Below are positions 34,352 to 47,865 of a stretch of 64,000 nucleotides of DNA, piece after piece. The position numbers were made by a program, and so were the translations under genes. Where the stretch lies: the NCBI GenBank assembly GCA_950295325.1, contig OX485804.1, positions 69,108,033-69,172,032 on the forward strand, in the 5' to 3' direction. How positions within the stretch are numbered: the first letter of the stretch is position 1; each line of letters starts with the position of its first letter. This stretch comes from Polytrichum commune (taxonomy: Eukaryota > Streptophyta > Polytrichopsida > Polytrichales > Polytrichaceae). The notes under the pieces were generated by a model, which was not told the origin of the DNA, searched no databases, and saw only the letters and a list, made by a program, of their open reading frames with translations.

Positions 34352-34706
34352 AACTCCCTCTCGCTTGATCTAAGTGAGTTTTGTGCACATGTTGGCATGG
34401 AGAAGAGGGAGGTGGAGTTTGAGTAGGATGTGCTTTAACAAGCTTAATGCAAACTTAGATGCGTCAAGCATATTGAATGCTACTTATCCGATTGTTCATG
34501 CCAAATAAATTCACATTCAGGAACAATAATTCCAGGAACCTTTCATAGGTGCTTTCTTTTCTTTTCTTTTTCCCTTCCCAGAAAGAGCTTCACTAATACT
34601 TTAGCCTAAAGAGGCTGTACTGACTACTACAACGTTTGCGTGGTTGTGTTGAGAACAACTTCAATCCTCTCGAATCTGCGTAAATTTCGGTGTTCATTGG
34701 ACTAAA

Positions 34707-35309
34707 GGGTTGTTTACATCATAGATGATGAAGTCATCTCAAGGCTGTGTAAACTTGTGATTGGCTATTGAACTTGTCCTGGGACCACTTCGATTTACAC
34801 CAAGAGAAAAGTGTTAGAGTGATCATGGACTTCAAGATATTTTAAAGTTCAAAACACATGTTCTAAAGCCCAAAAAACATATTTTAAAGCCCTTGTTACC
34901 CAGTGACATGGTCCAAGGGGTTATGCAGTGGGAGAGGCAAAAGAGGTGCTATAGTAGAAATGGCAAGGGGCCAATGTATGGCATAGAAATGTTGTTGTAA
35001 TAAAATTTTGATGATTTTTATTTGGAGGAAAAAAAATGAAGACAAGAGAGGATAAGGGAATGGTCAGACTTGAATTTTTTTTCAAAACTACCTTTTTGGG
35101 CATATGTTAAAAAAATCAGCACATTTGTTTTTTTGGTGCATAATCATTCCTCCTAGTCCACATTCGGTTTACACCTAGTGAGGGGCCCAAAGGCTTTGTA
35201 AATTGATTTTCCAAGATATCGGACCATGGAATTTGGACCCTCAAGTCAGATCATGGAAAAAGGCCATCTTCCATGATCTGACTTCATGGGCCATGGTGTA
35301 AAGTAACCC
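34707..35309 (+). mobile_element. PIF/Harbinger-like MITE, about 603 bp
   Basis: It interrupts duplication unit 2 between GGACTAA and ATACCTAAAAG; unit 1 keeps the join. The ends GGGTTGTTTACATCAT and, inward from the right, GGGTTACTTTACACCAT are inverted. TAA stands at or next to both edges, as for a TAA/TTA target, with one base of ambiguity. Confidence 0.7.
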
Positions 35310-35907
35310 TAAATACCTAAAAGTATTGCCTCCGGTTTGAGTAGTAAGTTGAATGTTGGTATCATTTTGGAACAAGTTTGTATTGTCTCATACCTTTCCC
35401 TAAAGTTTAGCCTTGAGGTAAGCCTGGGTTCCACGTGGTTATTAGGTGGGTTGACGTGGAATTATTGCATATAAGCATACCTCTCATCCATAACAAAAAG
35501 GTTATGAAAGAGCATAAAGTTGCAATTTATTAGTTTCATACAATTTAGAATTGACATTAGATTAAAAAATCCTAAATTACTCTAGTATAATAGTGACATT
35601 TATTATGAAACAACCACAAACCTATAGGGGATAGTTTTAACATGGATGGATGAAATGTACACTCATATGCAACAATCCCTCTCGCTTGATCTAAGTGGGT
35701 TTTGCACACACGTTGACGTGGAGAAGAGAGATGTGGAGTCTAGGTAGGATGTGGTTTGACAAACTTGATGTGTCTTTGGGCCAAGACTACCCTACACCCC
35801 TTCTTTCAAGTTGCTAACCCCCAAATCTAATGGCATGTTTGACATACAACTTTCTCATGTTGATGGTAGACTACACACCCTTCATTCTTCAAGATACGCA
35901 TGTGGCC

Positions 35908-36290
35908 CCTCCACCACCCTAACATTACCCAACCCAATACTCTTAACTCTGGCGTGGAGTTCGATGCGGCTCCGATGCGGCTCCGGGGAGGTTCGGATGC
36001 CAGCTCCGGTGGGTCCATTTTTCTGGCCCTCCCCGTTTTGGCCCCTTGATGACTTTTTTTGGTTTTTTTTTGCTAAATTTGGGTTCTACGGCCCCAAATT
36101 ACTCTAGGAGGCCCCTTATGAGATCAAGCAAGGCCCCACCCAATCAAAAAAATAGGGGGCAATTTTTGCCCCAACCCACCCGAACCCACCGGAGCTAGCA
36201 TCCGAACCTCCCCGGAGCCGCATCGGAGCCGCATCGAACTCCGCGCCGGAGTTAAGAGTATTGGGTTGGGTAATGTTAGGGCCTCCACCA
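35908..36290 (+). mobile_element. Palindromic MULE-type MITE, 365 bp, 9-bp target duplication
   Basis: The element is 35917-36281, flanked on both sides by CCTCCACCA (35908-35916 and 36282-36290). Its TIRs are about 100 bp with roughly three differences and begin CCCTAACATTACCC. That matches the big MULE's CCCTAACATTATCGG at the first 11 bases and again at CCCAAT further in. It has a GC-rich stem with a repeated GCGGCTCCGAT, and a T-rich centre. No coding capacity. Confidence 0.93.
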
Positions 36291-36373
36291 TATCCTTCTC
36301 CTCTTGTAGACCTCACATTCCATACGTCACTTCCCAAGACTTGGATCACTTTGAAATCCTTGTAAGCTAGTAT

Positions 36374-36823
36374 TACCACTCAATATCCTCAGGACTCTCA
36401 ATCAGGAGTTTGGGACATGCCTTTACTAGTACACGTCACTAAGGAGCTTGGTAATCGGCTCCACCAAAACTAGCCACACTAATCTCAAGAGTGGAGAAAG
36501 TCATAGGACACCACCCCATAAATTTGCCTTAACTTTGCTAGCCTTCCTTACTCACATAAGTTTCTACTAGTCCTATGAGCAAGGCCCCCCACCCCACCCA
36601 ATATTAACAAGGTTTCAAATTGGGAGTTACCTCAGCTCGTGGTCTCAGGGACATGCTTTGAACCCCATGCAAGATACCAATACCACTCACTAGCCTCAAG
36701 ATTCTCAATTGAGAATTCGGGACATGTGCTTACTCGTACAGGTCCTAAGGAGCTCAAATGGCTACACCAAAACTAGCTACACTAGTCTTGGAAGTGCCAG
36801 AAAATATTAGGACACCACCCTGG
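36374..36823 (+). repeat. Direct repeat, two units about 307 bp apart
   Basis: 36374-36517 and 36681-36823 share TACCACTCA, TTCGGGACATG-like text, CACCAAAACTAGC and AGGACACCACCC. They are diverged. Confidence 0.75.
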
Positions 36824-36830
36824 GACATCA

Positions 36831-39800
36831 CTACCATTTCCTATTTTTGTATGTTTTTTGCCCTCATGTATGGCCCCCATCTTACGATTGTCATGATGTG
36901 GGCCAAAAATCAAATGAAATGTAGACATTCGTGTGACCTAATTGCTATTCTAAGTGTAATATCATGTTGATGTTTTAGTTTTATGATGCTTTAATATTCT
37001 TGTTTCAAATAATTGTTGAGTTAAAGTTTTGTGCTTTGGTTGAGGACCATGAGGATTTCTTTAGAGATTTTAAAGGGTATTTAAGGGTGGTGTGGCTGGG
37101 GTTTGGAAAGTTAGGGCATGTGGCGGCTAGGTTGTGAAAGGTTAGGGTATGCAACAGCTAGGGTTAGAAGACTAAGGCATGTGATGGTTAGGGTTAGACG
37201 ATTAGGATATTTGGTGGCGGCGGTGGTTGTACCCTACCAAGGTTCCTCAAATCCCAACCTCCAATAATTTCAATTGGCCACAAGGGTGGATACTTAAGGG
37301 GGTAATTCTTCGGGATTGCATGAATGTTATTTCATGAACAAGCTCATAATTGGGCATTCTAATCATGTAGAGTAGGGACCTATGACCGTTATTTTCTTGC
37401 AATTTTTCAAAAAACAATTGAGACAACGCAATTTTTCTCCGAACTGCCCATGATAATTTGCCAATGATGGGCAAATCAATACATTGATTTGTATCATATA
37501 ATTTCAAATGTAGCAGACCATAAAGTTGAGTATAATCTTTGTTGTGAATATGATGTGCCTACGTATTTAAAGATATACAAAATCCAAACATCATGGAATA
37601 CAATCCACCCTCAATATTTGTTAACATTGAGGAGCAACAAAACTTGGTAGCATTCATATGGTATTAACACCTTATCATTTATTGGGGGTAGCATAAACAA
37701 TATGTCACACTTACATTAAAAGCACTTATGTGATGTTGGAATTAAACACAATAAGAAAACAAATAATGAACAAAAATACATAAGATATGAATGTCATCCA
37801 TCATCTAAGCGTAATGGAAGGACGAATCTAAAATTGTTTGATGAAATTCGTATGCACCCGAAGATCTTGTTTCCTTTTGAAAGTGTTCAATTGCATTGGA
37901 TGAGAGATGTAAAATCAATAGGCTTTTGTTTCAAACACATTGATGCACAATATTCTTGAATCCTACGCTATCTACCACCACATTACCCATTTGCACATTG
38001 TCAACTTTCTTGAATGGGATCGTTATTAGCTGCATCATCTCCTTCATCAAACATATCTATAACTTCCTCCTTAGTAAGTAAATAGGGATTGTTCAAATCA
38101 AATTCTAGTTCAAAATTTATTGAGCTCACATGCATTCATAATGGGTCTAGTTTCACTCTCTGTAAAAGTCCAAATACATGATGGACCTTATTCAATTTCC
38201 TCTATGTACTAAACTCTCATAGCCTCACTATCATCCAAGTTATATTCTTTTGTTATGTTTGCAGCATTGTTTTTAGATTCTACTATATGTGAGGCCAATG
38301 AATACAATGGATGCAACTTTTAGTAATCAAACAAAACAATATGTGATGGATGGCATGCGCCTTGCATAAATAAGCTCCATACGTGAGAGGGAGGGAATAT
38401 GCCTAGGAAGATGAGGAGAAATTGCATGGCCGAGTCAATTGCAGGTGCAATGGCATTTTCTTCACTTGCCAAAGCATGTGGACTCTTCTACCGTGTAGTG
38501 GAGAAGTCAATGACTTGAGGGTGCACCTTTCATTAAAACCAAGATTTACGTTTATTCACAACACACTCCAAAAACTCTTGTATACAAGTTTTCCTTGATA
38601 AAAGTAAGCAATACCCCTATAATTTCAAGTTACATTATGTATACATATAAAAATCACATTCATATAAAGTCATTAACATAATTCAATGTACTGGCAAATA
38701 CATGTCATTGGGACTTAAAATCATACATTTCATTGCAAGTGAATACAAACATATATTCGAGTCTATTATGAAATCATTTCATTTCATAGTTACCAAGGAT
38801 TGTTATTTCATGTGTAAGCTCATGTGAGGTTGCACATGTTTTAGATGTTACATCTCCATGAAGTAGGGTCCCATAACCATGGAACATGCATGAAATTTTA
38901 TTTTATTTTTAAATCTATTAAATCTATTTTTACTCCAAAGAGGGATCAATTTTTATATTTATGGGTTGCCTGGATTACATATATGAAGAATGAACCTTAA
39001 AAATGAACTTCACAATAAATTGTTTGAATACATGCTACAATAGATATAAATTACGAGTTGAATTACCACAAGTATGAAATCATAAGTTGAAAAACTTATA
39101 ATTTCTTTATGCATCTTAATAGAAACCACAATATTGATTTATACATGCTTTTAAGGTGGTAATAAGTATTGAAATTAATGTGGATTTTGGATATATTAGC
39201 AAGAGCCAAATTTAAGCTAGCTTGGTGATCCGCCACCCAAGTCCAAATCCACAAAAGATCTTAAAAAAAAACGGTCCAGTTCTTGAATCCTATCATTTGA
39301 GGACAACCGCTACTTCCAAATGCACTCCCAAATAGATAGCACTCAAATGCTAAGTTTTTAAGCTCGCATTTGGTGATAATCCATCCAAGTTCAAACCCAA
39401 AAAGATCATAAAAAAACAACCAAGTTCTTGAGCCCCACCTTTTAAGGATAACCACCGCCTCCAAATGCACTACCAAACAAATAGCATTGGACTGTTATTT
39501 TTTTTACCATGTATTTGTCGATGCTCCACACAATTTTAGACCTAAAAACGATGACAATAACATTTTAATTTGAAATTCAAAGATTAAAAGACATTCAAAA
39601 AATGGCCAAACTCTTGAGCCCGTTCAGATGGAGATAGCCATCACCCATAAATGTACTACCAAGTAAATAGCATTTAAATGCTATGTTTTTTTAGATTGCA
39701 TTTATTGAATATACCATAATTTTATGAACAACTCATAAGATTTTAATATTTTTTCATGCAACTCGTAGAATAATTCATGAACTTATACTTGTCATGTGGA

Positions 39801-42800
39801 AATTACTCATATATCATGAAGTTGAGTGGATAGTCTACATATAGAATGGCGTACTTGGTTATAATATTCTTATTTATGCTCATGTTCTACCTTCAGTCCA
39901 TGATTACCATCAATTTTAGAAAAGAGTAATGAAGAGTATCATTTTATTACTAGGTATATTATTTCAACAAGCAAATTACAAACAAACAAAACAAAACAAA
40001 ACTTATGGACCCTAATATGTGCTTCATGAAAAGACGTGAAATGTGTTGCCGATAGTAGCCTCCACACCCATAAATCCCTCCTCATGTGAATGAGAACGTT
40101 GTAGCCTAGGCTTTGTATTGGAGGGGAGTGCTAACATGTGAGCGGTAAATTTGACATACACCCCAAAATATTTGGACATACACCCCATAATATCCTATAA
40201 CCGTGATGTTTTGGCATAAGTAGTAGCATTTTTTGTTTTATTTTTATCAAAGTATGAGTGGGATATTCACACAAAATGCAATCAACCCAATGAATGCCTT
40301 ACTTTACATTTAAAATCAACTACCGCAAGCTTGGCATGACAGTTTGGAGATGATTTTTAACACTGTCGTTTGATTCAACATTCAATTTCTTTAAAAAAAA
40401 ATTAAAAAGGAAAACACATTCCAAGTATCGAGCATGCTTTAGAATATATTTCTAGAATTCACGTAGGTTTGAGAAATGAATTGATGCAAGCATTGTGGAA
40501 AATTTAAATCCTGAAGCTTTTGGACATAGATGGAAGTACAATAGGGAGTTACTCACCCATATCAATGTCCACAAAGTAATGAGCACATTCAATGTAGTCA
40601 ATGTGGAACTATGCATAGAAGCTCCGTAATTACCCTTGTCGTCTTCCATTCCCTCCTCCTCCTCCTCTTTGTCACTAACATGCTCAATACCCTCCTTTAC
40701 CTTGACTTTTACGAATGGCATGATGTGACAGTCATAACTTGATGACCTACTATAATGTGTTGGTGTTGAGGTTGGATCCACAACCTTTGTGACTAGTTGT
40801 GCATGTAATGAGATGATTATGCAAGTTGGGAGGGGATATCACATTTCTTATTGAAAAAAGAAAGAAAAAAACTCAAATGGTCAGCACTCATTATTGGAAA
40901 GAAAAATTGGTGAATGACTCCAAAATCAAACAAACATGGAACAAATGGCTTACATACTCTGTTGGAATTTCTTGAAAACTTTCTGAATAAGTTCCTCATC
41001 ATCATTGAGGGAGATCACCCTCACCTTTGAGCCACCACTATGAGGTGAGAATAGAGTATTGTATTGTCATTCAAATTTTTAATCATAAAATTAAATACTG
41101 AATGATTTTATTGGTCGACATTCTACTTGAAGGTTTCAATTCAGTAAAAAAAACAATGAAATTAGTAGGGACCAAGTTATAAAAAGAAGGATTAGTAGTT
41201 GCTAAATCAAACAAATCGACTCTTGGCAAGGATTGGGAGGGACTTTAGTGAGGAGTTAACACACATGTAATGAATTAAAAGAGACTCCTAGAACCAACTA
41301 TGGACATATGCGCCTTTCGAATCCATCTCTCTCACCCTTATACTCTTGTAGGCCATAGTCAAGAAAACAATCAATGTAGACTCAAGAAGATTCAAAAATT
41401 GTGAAACCCTCTCAAAAAGAAAGTGCATTTTTCCAGTCATTCAAATACAATAATATGATTGAATGAATTGGGTGTGAAGCTCCTATTTTTTTGTGGATTT
41501 GACAATCTTGAATTTTTGTATGGTTGTGACAATTGGCTCACTGAAATTGTTTACTTACTTGTTTTTACTCTTGGGAAGAGAGTTGAATGATGAAGTTGCA
41601 AACTGAAGCGATACTATTGCCTAAATGCATTACACGGTGTGAAACCCTTATCAATCCGGACAAATCTCAATTGAAGATTGAGTCCGTCAAATAATCTCCG
41701 AGTAGGCTATTGTCCTATGTGTATGTGTGGTAAATATGCTATCTCTCAAGAAGAGTGTGGGTTTGATTGAAACAAGAGCTTGCTTATTACAATTGTCTAT
41801 GGACTTTCCAAGATGTGAAGCCTTTCATTGAGGATGAGAGGTTTCAATTAAAGTTTGAGTGGGACAAGTAGTCTTGTGGGATTGTTTCTTTATCTGATTG
41901 ATACTTGAGCCTTGAATGTTGCCATCATCAAATTGAAATAGCAGGGTGAAAAGCCCTCAATTGATATAGAAGATATTTGAATTATGTTAGGCCATGTCAA
42001 TAGTCATGTGCATAGTGTAATGGTGTACCAATCTTTATGACATGCGTGAAGAGGGTGAATAGTTTGTGCCGAAGGTTTGATTGTCAAAGGGAGAATCCTT
42101 TGCTTCGAGAAAGAATTTTTTCATGGATCATAAATGATTACAACCATTGACATATTGTATATAATCTCGAAAGATTAAAATTGACTAATTGGTTGTGTGA
42201 TTCTCGGGTAGAGAGTAACACAAATCATTGAGAGTTTGACTAGTATTCTTGTATGAGTGAAACAAGGGTATACTTAAATTGCGAACAACATATAGTCCAT
42301 CATAACATTATTCAGATCCATGACAAGGTTATGTGGGACCGACAATATTCCATAGAATATCCTCCCACATTCAGGTTGAATGTAATGAATATTCTGTGGA
42401 GTAATGTCAGTCTCACAAAACATTGTTACGGATTTGAATAATGTTATGATCGTGTGTGGTACATTGGGTTTATATTTGAAGATTGTCTTGTTGGAATTAA
42501 GAGACCATTTGTGTAAAGGAGTGGATAAGTGTGAATGTATCATAGGCCATAGCCTCATATCGATCTTGGTGATGGGATGTTCCTAACCATAAGTAAGAGA
42601 CTATCGTCTGCAGTGAAAATGTATAATCATAAGTAATTAAAGTTGTGCTTTTGCAAAGGAGAAAGCAGGGGGTGAAGCTTTCATAAACCATTAGCCTATT
42701 TCCTCAGTAAAGATGGCACATGGTAATGTGGCCACTAACATTTGAGTCTATAACAAGCCCATTGCCTTATTGACGGATATAAACTTTTTGGTTGTATTTT

Positions 42801-43903
42801 TGGTTCTTTCTTGCAATTCAATTTTCAATTTGTGCAAAAAAAAAATGGATATAAATTTTTGTGTATGAGAGTGAGTGAGCTATATTATCACTGGTAGAAG
42901 AGATTATTATGAAATGACTAAAAAGGAGGTGAAATCTTTGATAAGGAGTGGATGAACTTATGTAGTGTGATTATGAGTAGTTTTATGTTGTGTGCGGAAC
43001 AAAGAGAGTTGTAACAAATTGTTTTGTGAGCAAAATGCTTATAGGTCTAATTTCATGTTGATTTTTGAAGTTTTCACCCTCGATTCTAGGACTTAGGAAG
43101 TGAGTTTATGTTTTTTAAGATTTGCAATCTATATTGCTTTTGGTTAATACCTTACCCATAACTAAAAGTGAATGAAATTTGAGAGCATAATAAGTGGTTA
43201 AAGATTCAAGTGTCATTTGCATTGCACACTATTTTCATGTGTGATGGTGTATACAATGGACCATACTATAGGAATGCGAAGAGTAAATCACACTATATAT
43301 ATGCCCACAATTCACCACTACCAATTTAGTTCCTCACTAACACAAGTTGGCAAGAAGTTGGGAAGTATTTTCATGTTATCCTCAATAGTAATGACCTCCA
43401 AACCACTAGCACTTCTGACAAACATTGATATATAACACATTGCTTATAGGCCCATGAAGGGCGACTTGAACAAGAATAACACACTTGTACCTAACCTTGA
43501 CACTTGGCAAGTTTGGGTACTTATAATGATCTTATTTATGAATCAACTAACTTGTTGTATGTTCCTTCAAAGTGGATTTGAAAGGCAATAGAGTTCTCCA
43601 TAAAGTCTCTCAATGAGGGACAAATCCATGGGTTTGATCCTTCTTCGATAAAAAATTATGTTAAGAGCTCATTAGTTCGTCATGTCTTGGAGCTATTTTG
43701 AAAGTTGGGTGATACTTTTAGGGCCTCCTCTATCCACCTTTCAAACTTTGAGAGAATTTTGGGATCTAAAATAGCGTATGCGCATGGAATTGGCTGTCTT
43801 AAATCATGGATTGGATTATTGTGAGCCAAATTTTTGGTCTTTTAAAAAGTTTCACTATAGGCTTATAGCTCTAGAAAGGATGAAGTTATCCAACCGGATG
43901 AAC
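36831..43903. other. Long AT-rich spacer
   Basis: No gene supported. A minus-strand piece near 38000-38100 reads as possible decayed coding sequence (LLTKEEVIDMFDEGDD) but is unassigned. The degenerate tandem repeat at 39259-39700 is listed separately. Confidence 0.5.
39259..39700 (+). repeat. Degenerate tandem repeat, three units
   Basis: Blocks starting near 39259, 39404 and 39593 each contain a TTCTTGA/CTCTTGAGCC core, then CCAAATGCACT-like text, then AATAGCA followed by AAATGCTA. Spacing is 145-190 bp. Confidence 0.7.
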
Positions 43904-44120
43904 ATAGTTAAACAATAGGCTTAGGAGAAGTTACAACTATTTTCACAGCCTTAGGGGCCTTAGCTAGCGGTTACAGAAACTATCGTCTTCCTCGCCACCG
44001 TAAGAGGGTTGGCGAAGAGGGGGAAGACAGACATTACTCAAATAGTTTGAACACATTGCTGTAACCAATAGTTCTGTCTCCCTCTGCACCGAGAGCGGGC
44101 GAGGATAATTGTTTAACTAT
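43904..44120 (+). mobile_element. Foldback element, 217 bp
   Basis: The ends ATAGTTAAACAAT and ATTGTTTAACTAT are perfect 13-bp inverted repeats. A second inverted pair, GGTTACAG (43969-43976) and CTGTAACC (44059-44066), is nested inside, with GTCTTCCTCGCC against GGCGAAGAGGGGGAAGAC. No coding capacity and no clear target duplication. Confidence 0.65.
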
Positions 44121-44159
44121 TTTCGAAGTAAACCTAGTGCTCACTGCAGTGATTGCGGG

Positions 44160-45870
44160 ACACTGGTTCTTAACGAAACTGATTGTTATTTTGGAACTGT
44201 GAATCAATTGAATGGTTGTATGTAGGCAGTTTATTTTCTGTTATGATGGCGTGAGTGCAGGATTGGAAAACCACAGTCTGTTGTTGTGATTGATATGGAT
44301 TGAGTCCTAAATTGTGAATTGGGACTGAGAGAGTTGCGTGAGAGAGTAAGGTGTGATTGAAAGAGGAGTCGAACAATGTCAAATTCTGATTAACACTGAG
44401 AGACCGAGAGAGAAACAATTTGTCCTGGAATAATAGAGAATGTACCTAAGGAAGAGGAGTCAGCCATGAGCAAAGGCCAGAGGAATTTGAGAGGGAAGAG
44501 AAAGTACGAGTGAGGATTACTGACGAGTGAAATTGGAACTGATATAACTATGAGCATACTGAGAGCGTAAATCGATTGACTTTGAGAGTGACTTATGTTT
44601 GAATGAAGAAGTATATCTTGAAGAGAAGATAGAACGTAAGTGAGGAGTAACCAGAGAGACGAGGCGTATAACTATGAACACATGAACTGAAAGATCAGAA
44701 TTGAAACATTGTTGAACTGTGAAAGGAGTCGAAAGGTTGAGAGACAGCCTGAAAGGAAAACTATAGGTTGGGGTTCCTGAGGGGATGAGCCGAACGATTA
44801 TCCGTAGGAGAGAAGAGAAGAACTATAATCTGTGAGCGTCGTAAAGACGAGAGGCTGGCCATACAGAGAGATAGGAGAGAGAGGAAACAGAGCATTGCTG
44901 AGTCCAGTGGAGGTCCACCCTCCAAGAGAGCAAGGCAGAAGGCCAAATGCCAGTCGAGCATGAATTGACATATAGTGTAACTATTGGCTAGAGTCTGAGT
45001 TACCTTAGGTTGATAGGAAGCCGAGAGGTCAAGAGTCAGACCATTGTGTGAAACAAATCATTATAGTTGAGGCCTGTGAGAGGCGTTATGATAAAATGAT
45101 TATAGTTCAGCCAGAAAGAGATTATAGTGAAATCCTACCTTTAGGCTGTTAGTGTTATAATTGAAAATAATGGAGATTGTGAGTAAGAGAGAAACTCAAT
45201 CAACCGAGGTGATGAGAAATCATTTCTGATCGGTTGATTAGAGAAAGTTGTGAGGGTTGTCAAGATTAAGTCGGATAGGTTAAACTTTGGGTTATCAAGA
45301 AGATTTAGGCATAAGTTAACCTAATTTCAATTGGATTGTAAGAGGGATTGAATTAACTTTGGTTCATAAATGTTATCTAGGCATAAGTTAATCTCATCTT
45401 GATCAAATTTATAATCGATAACTAGTCAAGAGGAGAGATCTTTGAGTATGGAATGCGATTTAATCCTATCAACTATTGTCTTGTGTGTTACCCTGGTTGT
45501 TGTTGTTGCAGGTTGTGCAGGGCGACCAAGACTATAGCCTGACGGATAATGGTTAATTGCATAAGTTGTGAGTAGAGATTAAATCCGAAGATAAGGAATA
45601 AACATTTGCTTTGTATTGGAATTAACCTGGACCAAGTAAGAAAGGAACTGTTTTGAATTGAAGATGCATTGGCCAATGGTTATCAAAGACAATTGTGTTA
45701 CTCAAAGACTATTGTTCTCTCTTGACTATTGTTCTACAAAATCTCATGACGAGATGGTTACTACTGAGACTGACACACATACCCCACTGAATGAGACACA
45801 GTGAGAGGAAACCGAGAGAGAGAAGGAGAGTAAAAGATATACCAACCATGTTCTAGAGTGAATATAGCAA
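44160..45870 (+). other. Purine-skewed stretch, no gene
   Basis: The plus strand is strongly enriched in GAGAG, GTGAG and GAAGT words over about 1.7 kb, in contrast to its neighbours, with no long open frame. It may be the untranslated interior of an unrecognised element. Confidence 0.5.
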
Positions 45871-47413
45871 ACCCTTTGGTCTAATTAAGGAACTATGAAG
45901 TGACAAATGCCTGTAATAGACACTAGTTAAGCCCAGGGAGTGCACTGTTCAAGTATTGTATTTATACACGTGGGTGCACAAAAGGGGTATTATTTAAAAC
46001 AAGCATGTACAAAATGTACGTACAAGAGACATATTGCTATTAAGCAAGAAGTAGATATACATGAGGCTATAGAAAAATATATGTAAAGTACGCATTTACG
46101 CGTTTACGCGTTCAAGTTAGACCTGGACCAAGAATCATGTGTTTTTTCATCCACTAAGTAACGACTTTATAACTAAAAATCCATGATTTGATATTATACA
46201 TATAATAGGGCCATATTTTTGCATTTCCAAACATTTGTACACATGTTATATACAATTTCTGTATTTGTTTTTGGACCCTTGTGTATGTATGGAAATGTAT
46301 TTTGAAGCAATGAGATTTGTAAGTATATTGCTTGATTTTAGCAAAAATAAAATGTATACAGGGGTATTTTAATAAGGGGCATGCACGCACGTGATGCTTG
46401 GTTTTAATGAATAGTGCACACCCTGGGTAGTTAAGCCTTCCTTGAGAGTCTGTACCCTGGGTTTTGGGTTATTTAAGTGAGAGCAAAAACTAACTACAAT
46501 TATGCAAGGCTGGCTTGGCTCACCCATCATAATAGGACAAGCTAGAAAGTCAATTTTCATAGTCTATCATTTTTATTTTTATTTTTATTATTATGATTGA
46601 TTGATTTTTTTTTCTTGCATATGGTAATTGAAGCATTTAGAAAGCTTGGGTGACTTTGTGTTAATTCTCGCACACTTAGGGTTTGGGACTAAAACCCATG
46701 GTTTCATATGCTTGACTTTAAAAATAACTCTAGTGACTTAAGAAACTTAAACCATATCTTAATTTCTCATACGATTTCACAATCAAAGTATTTCAGATCC
46801 CATTGTGGTCATGTTGTAAGTGATAATGTCCATTTGTGCTACCCATGTAATGTTGTCCATGCACATAGGTCATGCTACAAGCTACACAATTTTGTCTAAT
46901 TAGTGTGGGTTATCATTTGGAGTAACGCATTGCTATAACATTGTAATGAGAGTATCAATTTCTCCCCAAATAACATAAGTAGTTAGTATGCACACCAAAG
47001 AATATGTTATAACTTAGTTGGTAGAAAATGATGATGTCGGTAGAATTTCATAGCAACACGTAGCTCAAAATGGCAACCCACATTAATTAGACCAAATAGT
47101 GTACCTTCACTTGGTTTTAGTTTTTTTAAGACCATGTAACATATGCAATATGTCCATTATGCCCTTAAATTTAGCTATCCAAAATATGCCACAAGCAGAA
47201 ATAGGTGCACCTATCTTTAAAGTTTCATAACATTACTCAACTGGTGAGTTGTATTCAACTGCCCTGACTTCATATTTAATCTGGAAACTTGGGATTCTAA
47301 CATTTGGAGGCTTTATTCTCGAACCTATTGCGGATCCCATGAACACAACTCATCAACTTAGTAATGTTATGTTTATTTTGTCTCATTTTCAAAACCAACT
47401 TATTTACATTAGC
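45871..47413. other. AT-rich spacer
   Basis: Nothing recognised apart from a short TTTACGCG triplication near 46090. Confidence 0.5.
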
Positions 47414-47661
47414 GGTTGGGCACAATGATCGGGGAGCAACAACAGTTAGTTACAGATGAATCGGTTGAGTTTGAGAAAAAATAGCCGGTTGAAGTTCAAG
47501 ATTGCAGGAAAATTACCGATCATTTTAGAGGAATCTATAGAATATACCCCAATTTAATAAAGGAAAACCGGAGGATGTCAACATGTAACCGGTTGGACTT
47601 GCAAACACTAGGATCTCAACCGATTAGTATGCCCAAAAATCTCCCCCATCACTGGTTGGGC
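47414..47661 (-). mobile_element. MITE family B, copy 2 (232 bp), with 8-bp target duplication
   Basis: The element is 47422-47653, inverted relative to copy 1. It is flanked by GGTTGGGC at 47414-47421 and 47654-47661. The interior matches copy 1 throughout (TTGCAAACACTAGGATCTCA). It lies about 0.2 kb before the URM1 start. Confidence 0.88.
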
Positions 47662-47801
47662 GGAGTAGGTAATTCTCGTAAAAAAAGTCTGAAAACAGAA
47701 ATTTCAGCTGAAAAAGTTGGCCTTTACTTTTTGTTGGTGATGTGTTAGAAGCGACCTTGCAAACCAGAAACGAATTTAGGGTTTCTACTTCTTTCGCATT
47801 G

Positions 47802-47834
47802 ATGAAGCTCTCCGGAGACGACACCGTCTTGTGA
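47802..47834 (+). promoter_or_regulatory. Upstream open reading frame before URM1
   Basis: ATG to TGA encodes ten residues (MKLSGDDTVL) and stops 31 bp before the URM1 ATG. If it lies within the leader it could lower URM1 translation. The transcription start is not known. Confidence 0.4.
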
Positions 47835-47865
47835 AATTGAGCTCGTCATCGGCGCATCAAACATC

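Larger units (their letters stand above)
33272..35775 (+). repeat. Tandem duplication, two units of about 0.72 kb, each with a transposon
   Basis: Unit 1 (33272-34448) and unit 2 (34449-35775) share blocks such as CTACTACAACGTTTGCGTG, CTGCGTAAATTTCGGTGTTC and CTCTCGCTTGATCTAAGTG. Subtracting the insertion in each leaves about 0.7 kb per unit. Each unit serves as the empty-site reference for the other's insertion. Confidence 0.85.

Noticed and set aside
40452-40781. Minus-strand frame of 109 codons with an acidic run
   Set aside because: Low-complexity sequence from a GAG/CTC run, with no recognised domain and no neighbouring exons.
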